A stretch of 64,000 nucleotides of DNA, from contig NZ_QEII01000262.1 of the NCBI RefSeq assembly GCF_003347515.1, forward strand, positions 1 through 64,000. The letters run 5' to 3'. This DNA comes from Rhodoferax ferrireducens. Its GTDB lineage: Bacteria > Pseudomonadota > Gammaproteobacteria > Burkholderiales > Burkholderiaceae_C. The notes under the pieces are model-generated. The model was not told where the DNA came from. It saw only the letters and a list, made by a program, of their open reading frames with translations, and ran no database searches. Positions within the stretch are counted from its first letter, which is position 1. The number at the start of each line of letters is the position of its first letter. Made by a program: the position numbers and the translations under genes. Of this stretch, positions 60,790 to 64,000 are shown piece after piece.

Positions 60790-62147
60790 AGTTGCTGCGC
60801 CGCCTGAAGTCCTTGCAGGCGCGCCTGCTGGCGCTGTTACTTAGCCTGGTCACCGTCGTCTGGCTGGGCGCCGCGGTGATGACCTGGGTCGATGCGCGCC
60901 ATGAACTCGACGAACTGCTGGATGGCCATCTGGCTCAGGCGGCGGCCCTGCTCGTGGTACAGCAAACCCACGCCGACGGTGATGACGTGGCCGATGCGCC
61001 TTCGCTACATAAATACGCGCCCAAGGTGGCGTTTCAGGTGTTTCACGAAGGCCAGCTGGTGATGCGTTCAAGTAATGCCGGTACCGCTCCGATGTCCGCC
61101 AATACACGCGGCTTTGCAACCGTGCGCCTGGGCGAGGACGCCGAGTGGCGGGTGTTTGCCACGCGCGGCAGCGAGAGCGATGTGCAGGTATATGTGGGCG
61201 AGCAAACGGATTCGCGCAACTCGATCTTGTGGGCCGTCTTGCGCGGCACCTTGTTGCCGCTCGTGTTTGCCTTCCCCTTGCTGGCCTTGTTGCTGTGGTG
61301 GGCGGTGCGCCAAGGTCTGGCGCCCCTGCGCCAACTCAGCCAGGCGCTGGGCCAGCGGCGTCCGCAGGCGCTGGAGCCGGTGGTACTGGGCGACATACCG
61401 GCTGAAATTCAACCGCTGGTGCTGGCACTGAACACCCTGTTCGAGCGCATCGACGCCATGGTGGCGTCCGAGCGCCGCTTCACGGCGGACGCCGCGCATG
61501 AGTTGCGGACACCGATTGCCGCCATCCGCGCCCAGGCGCAGGTGGCGCTGGGCGCCGGGACCGACAGCGCACAACGCGACCATGCCTTGCAGGTCACCCT
61601 GGCCGGGTGCGACCGCGCCACCCGGCTGGTCGAGCAACTGCTGACGCTGGCGCGGCTGGAGGCGACATCGGGCAGCGCGGCTGTGCCGGCCGCCACGGTG
61701 GACTTGAGCGCCGTGTCGCGCCGTGTCGCCGCCGAACTGGCGCCCGCAGCGCTGGCACGCCATCAAACGCTGGAACTCGATGCCGCCGCCCCGTGCGTGG
61801 TGGCAGGCACTGATATGCTGATCGGCGTGCTGGTGCGCAATCTGATCGACAACGCCCTGCGCTACAGCCCGGACGGCGCGCGCATCGATGTGCAGGTGGC
61901 ACTGGCCTCGGGCCGGCCCGTCCTGCAGGTGGAGGACAGTGGCCCGGGCATGAGCGAGCCGGAGATGGCGCGCCTGGGCGAGCGATTTTTCCGGGTGCTC
62001 GGTCAGGCCCAGCCGGGCAGCGGCCTGGGCTGGTCGATTGTCAAACGCATTGCCGATGTCTTCGGGGCTCAAGTGCAGGTCAAGCGCTCGCAGCGACTGG
62101 GTGGACTGGCGGTGTGCGTGCGCTGGCCGGCGCCATCGAGGGCGTAA
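60786..62147 (+). CDS. QseC-like sensor histidine kinase
   Basis: The 453-residue kinase has two TM segments (about 12-34 and 155-175) flanking a periplasmic sensor domain of about 120 residues. His238 is in DAAHELRTPIAAIRAQ, N-box NLIDNALRYSP, G1 EDSGPGM and GSGLGWSIVKRI. It phosphorylates the regulator at 60118. The periplasmic domain lies where the SHP-type cytochrome acts, so redox or NO/O2-related sensing is an attractive guess. Confidence 0.93.
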   Translation: MKLLRRLKSLQARLLALLLSLVTVVWLGAAVMTWVDARHELDELLDGHLAQAAALLVVQQTHADGDDVADAPSLHKYAPKVAFQVFHEGQLVMRSSNAGTAPMSANTRGFATVRLGEDAEWRVFATRGSESDVQVYVGEQTDSRNSILWAVLRGTLLPLVFAFPLLALLLWWAVRQGLAPLRQLSQALGQRRPQALEPVVLGDIPAEIQPLVLALNTLFERIDAMVASERRFTADAAHELRTPIAAIRAQAQVALGAGTDSAQRDHALQVTLAGCDRATRLVEQLLTLARLEATSGSAAVPAATVDLSAVSRRVAAELAPAALARHQTLELDAAAPCVVAGTDMLIGVLVRNLIDNALRYSPDGARIDVQVALASGRPVLQVEDSGPGMSEPEMARLGERFFRVLGQAQPGSGLGWSIVKRIADVFGAQVQVKRSQRLGGLAVCVRWPAPSRA

Positions 62148-62225
62148 GCGAGCTTCAACGGCACGGGTTGCGGACTACGCAATACCCGCACGGGGGCTCA
62201 CGCGCAAGCCTGCCAGAATCCGGGC

Positions 62226-62660
62226 ATGCAATTTCAAAAAATCCTTGTCCCCCTGGCCAGTGTGGCGCTGGTCGCCGCCGCTTACCACTACTACAGTTGG
62301 CCCGGTGTGGCCGTCGCCTTGGGAGGTCTGATCATGTGGCTGCTGCTGCATTTCACCCGCATGATGACGGTGCTCAAACGGGCGTCCGACCGGCCCATCG
62401 GCTATGTCGGCAGCGCCGTCATGCTCAATGCCAAGCTGCGCCCGGGCGTCACCCTGTTGCATGTGGTGGCGATGACCAAAGCACTGGGTGCGCTGCAAAG
62501 CCCCCCAGGCACCCAGCCCGAGCTGTACCGCTGGACCGACGGCACTGAGTCGCACGTCACCTGCGAGTTTTGGGACGGCAAACTGAAAAAATGGGAGCTG
62601 GTGCGGCCGGCTCAGTCGGGCGAATCACAGACTGAATCCACCGTCAGCCCGGCCCCGTAA
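62226..62660 (+). CDS. Conserved hypothetical membrane protein
   Basis: A 144-residue protein with two N-terminal hydrophobic segments (about 6-20 and 27-45) and a soluble C-terminal half (GYVGSAVMLNAKLRPGVTLLHVVAMTKALG; CEFWDGKLKKWELVRP). The function is unknown. Similar small proteins precede ilvE in related genomes as far as I recall. It is read in the same direction as ilvE, 50 bp upstream. Confidence 0.75.
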   Translation: MQFQKILVPLASVALVAAAYHYYSWPGVAVALGGLIMWLLLHFTRMMTVLKRASDRPIGYVGSAVMLNAKLRPGVTLLHVVAMTKALGALQSPPGTQPELYRWTDGTESHVTCEFWDGKLKKWELVRPAQSGESQTESTVSPAP

Positions 62661-62710
62661 AATCACACTTTTGCATGACTTGCAAGCGCCCCTCTTTAAG
62701 GACCCCCCCA

Positions 62711-63661
62711 ATGAGCCCTCTACCCCCCTCCATGTCTGACCGCGACGGCAAAATCTGGATGGACGGCCAGATGGTGGACTGGCGCGACGCCAAGATCCAC
62801 GTCCTGACCCACTCCCTGCACTACGGTTGTGGCGCTTTCGAGGGCGTGCGCGCCTACAACACGGTCAATGGCACGGCGATTTTCCGGCTCGAAGAACACA
62901 CCGACCGTCTCTTCAACAGCGCCAAGATTCTGCGCATGAAACTCCCCTTCACCAAGGAAGAGGTGAACGAAGCGCAAAAAGCCGTCGTGCGCGAGAACAA
63001 ACTCGAATCCTGCTACCTACGCCCGCTGACCTGGATTGGCGACAAAAAATTGGGCATCAGCCCCAAGGGCAACACCATTCATCTGATGGTCGCCGCCTGG
63101 CCCTGGGGCGCTTACCTGGGCGAAGAAGGCATGAAACGCGGCATCCGCGTCAAGATCTCCAGCTACACCCGCCACCACGTCAACATCACCATGACGCAGG
63201 CCAAGGCCACCAGCAACTACACCAACTCCATCCTGGCGAATATGGAAGTCACGGACGAGGGCTATGACGAAGCCATGCTGCTCGATGCCAACGGTTTTGT
63301 GTCCGAAGGCGCTGGTGAAAATTTGTTTGTCGTCAAGGACGGTGTGGTCTACACGCCGGATCTGTCGGCCGGCGCGCTGAACGGCATCACGCGCAACACT
63401 GTGTTCCATATTGCCAAGGACCTGGGCCTGGAAGTGGTGCAAAAACGCATCACCCGTGACGAGGTCTATATCTGCGACGAAGCCTTCTTCACCGGCACCG
63501 CCGCTGAAGTGACGCCGATTCGCGAGCTGGACCGCATTGAGCTGGGTAAAGACGACTATGTGGGCAGCCGCGGCCCGATCACCGAAAAAATCCAGAGCGC
63601 GTTCTTTGACATCGTCAATGGCCGCAATCCCAAATACGCCCATTGGCTGAGCAAAGTCTGA
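62711..63661 (+). CDS. ilvE: Branched-chain amino acid aminotransferase
   Basis: The 316-residue class IV PLP transaminase has HVLTHSLHYGCGAFEGVRAY, YLRPLTWIGDKKLGI, the cofactor Lys in TMTQAKATSNYTNSILANMEV and GFVSEGAGENLFVV with the PLP phosphate-binding region. It performs the last step of Val, Leu and Ile synthesis. Start ATG 62711 is chosen (AAGGA upstream); an internal Met (MSDRDGKIWMDG) 24 bases later is also possible. Followed by the zinc-finger gene and waaF. Confidence 0.96.
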   Translation: MSPLPPSMSDRDGKIWMDGQMVDWRDAKIHVLTHSLHYGCGAFEGVRAYNTVNGTAIFRLEEHTDRLFNSAKILRMKLPFTKEEVNEAQKAVVRENKLESCYLRPLTWIGDKKLGISPKGNTIHLMVAAWPWGAYLGEEGMKRGIRVKISSYTRHHVNITMTQAKATSNYTNSILANMEVTDEGYDEAMLLDANGFVSEGAGENLFVVKDGVVYTPDLSAGALNGITRNTVFHIAKDLGLEVVQKRITRDEVYICDEAFFTGTAAEVTPIRELDRIELGKDDYVGSRGPITEKIQSAFFDIVNGRNPKYAHWLSKV

Positions 63662-63680
63662 AGAAAGCAAGATCAAGATC

Positions 63681-63887
63681 ATGAGCAAATCTCTCGTTGA
63701 AATACTGGCCAAAGACCTGAACGAACAAGGTGGCGTGTACTGCCCCAGCCCGCTGGCCGACATGAAAATCTGGGATGGTCACCCCAAGGTCTACCTGGAC
63801 GTGGCCCACAGCGGTTCGGCCAAATGCCCTTATTGCGGCACCGTCTACAAACTGAAAGAGGGCGAACACTTCGGTGGCCACCACTAA
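63681..63887 (+). CDS. Zinc-finger protein of the CHCC (NDUFS6-like) family
   Basis: A 68-residue protein. The metal ligands are Cys in VYCPSPL, His in VAHSGSAKCPYCGTVY, and CPYC. It matches the zf-CHCC family related to mitochondrial complex I subunit NDUFS6. The function in bacteria is unclear; the gene commonly lies between ilvE and waaF in Burkholderiales. Stop overlaps the waaF start. Confidence 0.85.
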   Translation: MSKSLVEILAKDLNEQGGVYCPSPLADMKIWDGHPKVYLDVAHSGSAKCPYCGTVYKLKEGEHFGGHH

Positions 63888-64000
63888 CTCCCTCATCATC
63901 GCGCCCCAGTGGATTGGGGACGCGGTGATGACCGAGCCGCTGATGCGCCGCTTGCAGGCGCGCGGCGAGCGCCTCACGGTCGGCGCACTGCCCTGGGTGG
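63874..64000 (+). CDS. waaF: LPS heptosyltransferase II, N-terminal part (cut by window edge)
   Basis: A frame from GTG 63874 reads MATTNSLIIAPQWIGDAVMT then EPLMRRLQARGERLTVGALPWV to the window end. The IIAPQWIGDAVM-type start is that of GT9-family ADP-heptose:LPS heptosyltransferase II, which adds the second heptose to the LPS inner core. It overlaps the zinc-finger gene by 14 nt. Only 42 residues are visible. Confidence 0.82.
   Translation, partial: MATTNSLIIAPQWIGDAVMTEPLMRRLQARGERLTVGALPWV

Overview
The window looks like a chromosomal segment of a betaproteobacterium of the order Burkholderiales, most likely family Comamonadaceae (Rhodoferax/Polaromonas-like). The basis is inference from content: high GC, a methionine synthase split into two genes with an S-adenosylhomocysteine riboswitch before the second, a monomeric NADP isocitrate dehydrogenase, glnK-amtB behind a sigma-54 promoter, the ilvE / zinc-finger / waaF order, and several copies of a short dispersed repeat that I associate with this family. 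No rRNA, tRNA or CRISPR array was seen.

Left end (1-4.5 kb), accessory: the 3' end of an IS3-family transposase, a KAP-type P-loop NTPase truncated by that IS, a non-coding relic stretch, a LysR regulator divergent from an SDR epimerase, and a KTSC protein. 4.5-9.6 kb: recQ, two repeat elements, and a three-gene drug/solute ABC exporter. 9.7-19.8 kb: metH part 1, a Gfo/Idh/MocA oxidoreductase, a YefM-YoeB toxin-antitoxin cassette lying between direct repeats, icd, SAH riboswitch plus metH part 2, a glycine-zipper protein and an MFS transporter. 20-25.4 kb: a small conserved protein, a PAS-GAF-GGDEF-EAL protein and a soluble double-Cache/CheW protein, overlapping by 4 nt. 25.4-41.7 kb: comM-like ATPase, NtrC/sigma-54 controlled glnK-amtB, a sugar epimerase/lactonase pair, glcEF, DAHP synthase, a membrane Ser/Thr kinase, a lytic transglycosylase, glutathione peroxidase, an EamA transporter, lplT and alr.

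41.7-57 kb is the most unusual part: a degenerate HD-GYP-like protein, two overlapping P-type ATPases, a possible glycosyltransferase, and then a three-gene redox operon (membrane-anchored FAD/2Fe-2S reductase, small b-type cytochrome, octaheme c-type cytochrome). This operon sits between two remnants of one ketopantoate reductase (panE-like) gene. It is followed by a compact seven-gene cluster: two Roadblock/LC7-like proteins, an Aer-type PAS protein, a PhnD-like protein without signal peptide, two proteins of unknown function (one with a degenerate receiver-like domain) and a Ras-like/CvnD-like GTPase. I regard this cluster as the best candidate for an undescribed system, probably a cytoplasmic GTPase-based signalling complex.

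Right end (57-64 kb): radA under an apparent LexA box; a SHP / diheme cytochrome / cytochrome b561 operon with its own QseBC/PmrAB-like two-component system and a matching direct-repeat operator upstream; a conserved membrane protein; ilvE; a zinc-finger protein; and the start of waaF, cut by the window edge.
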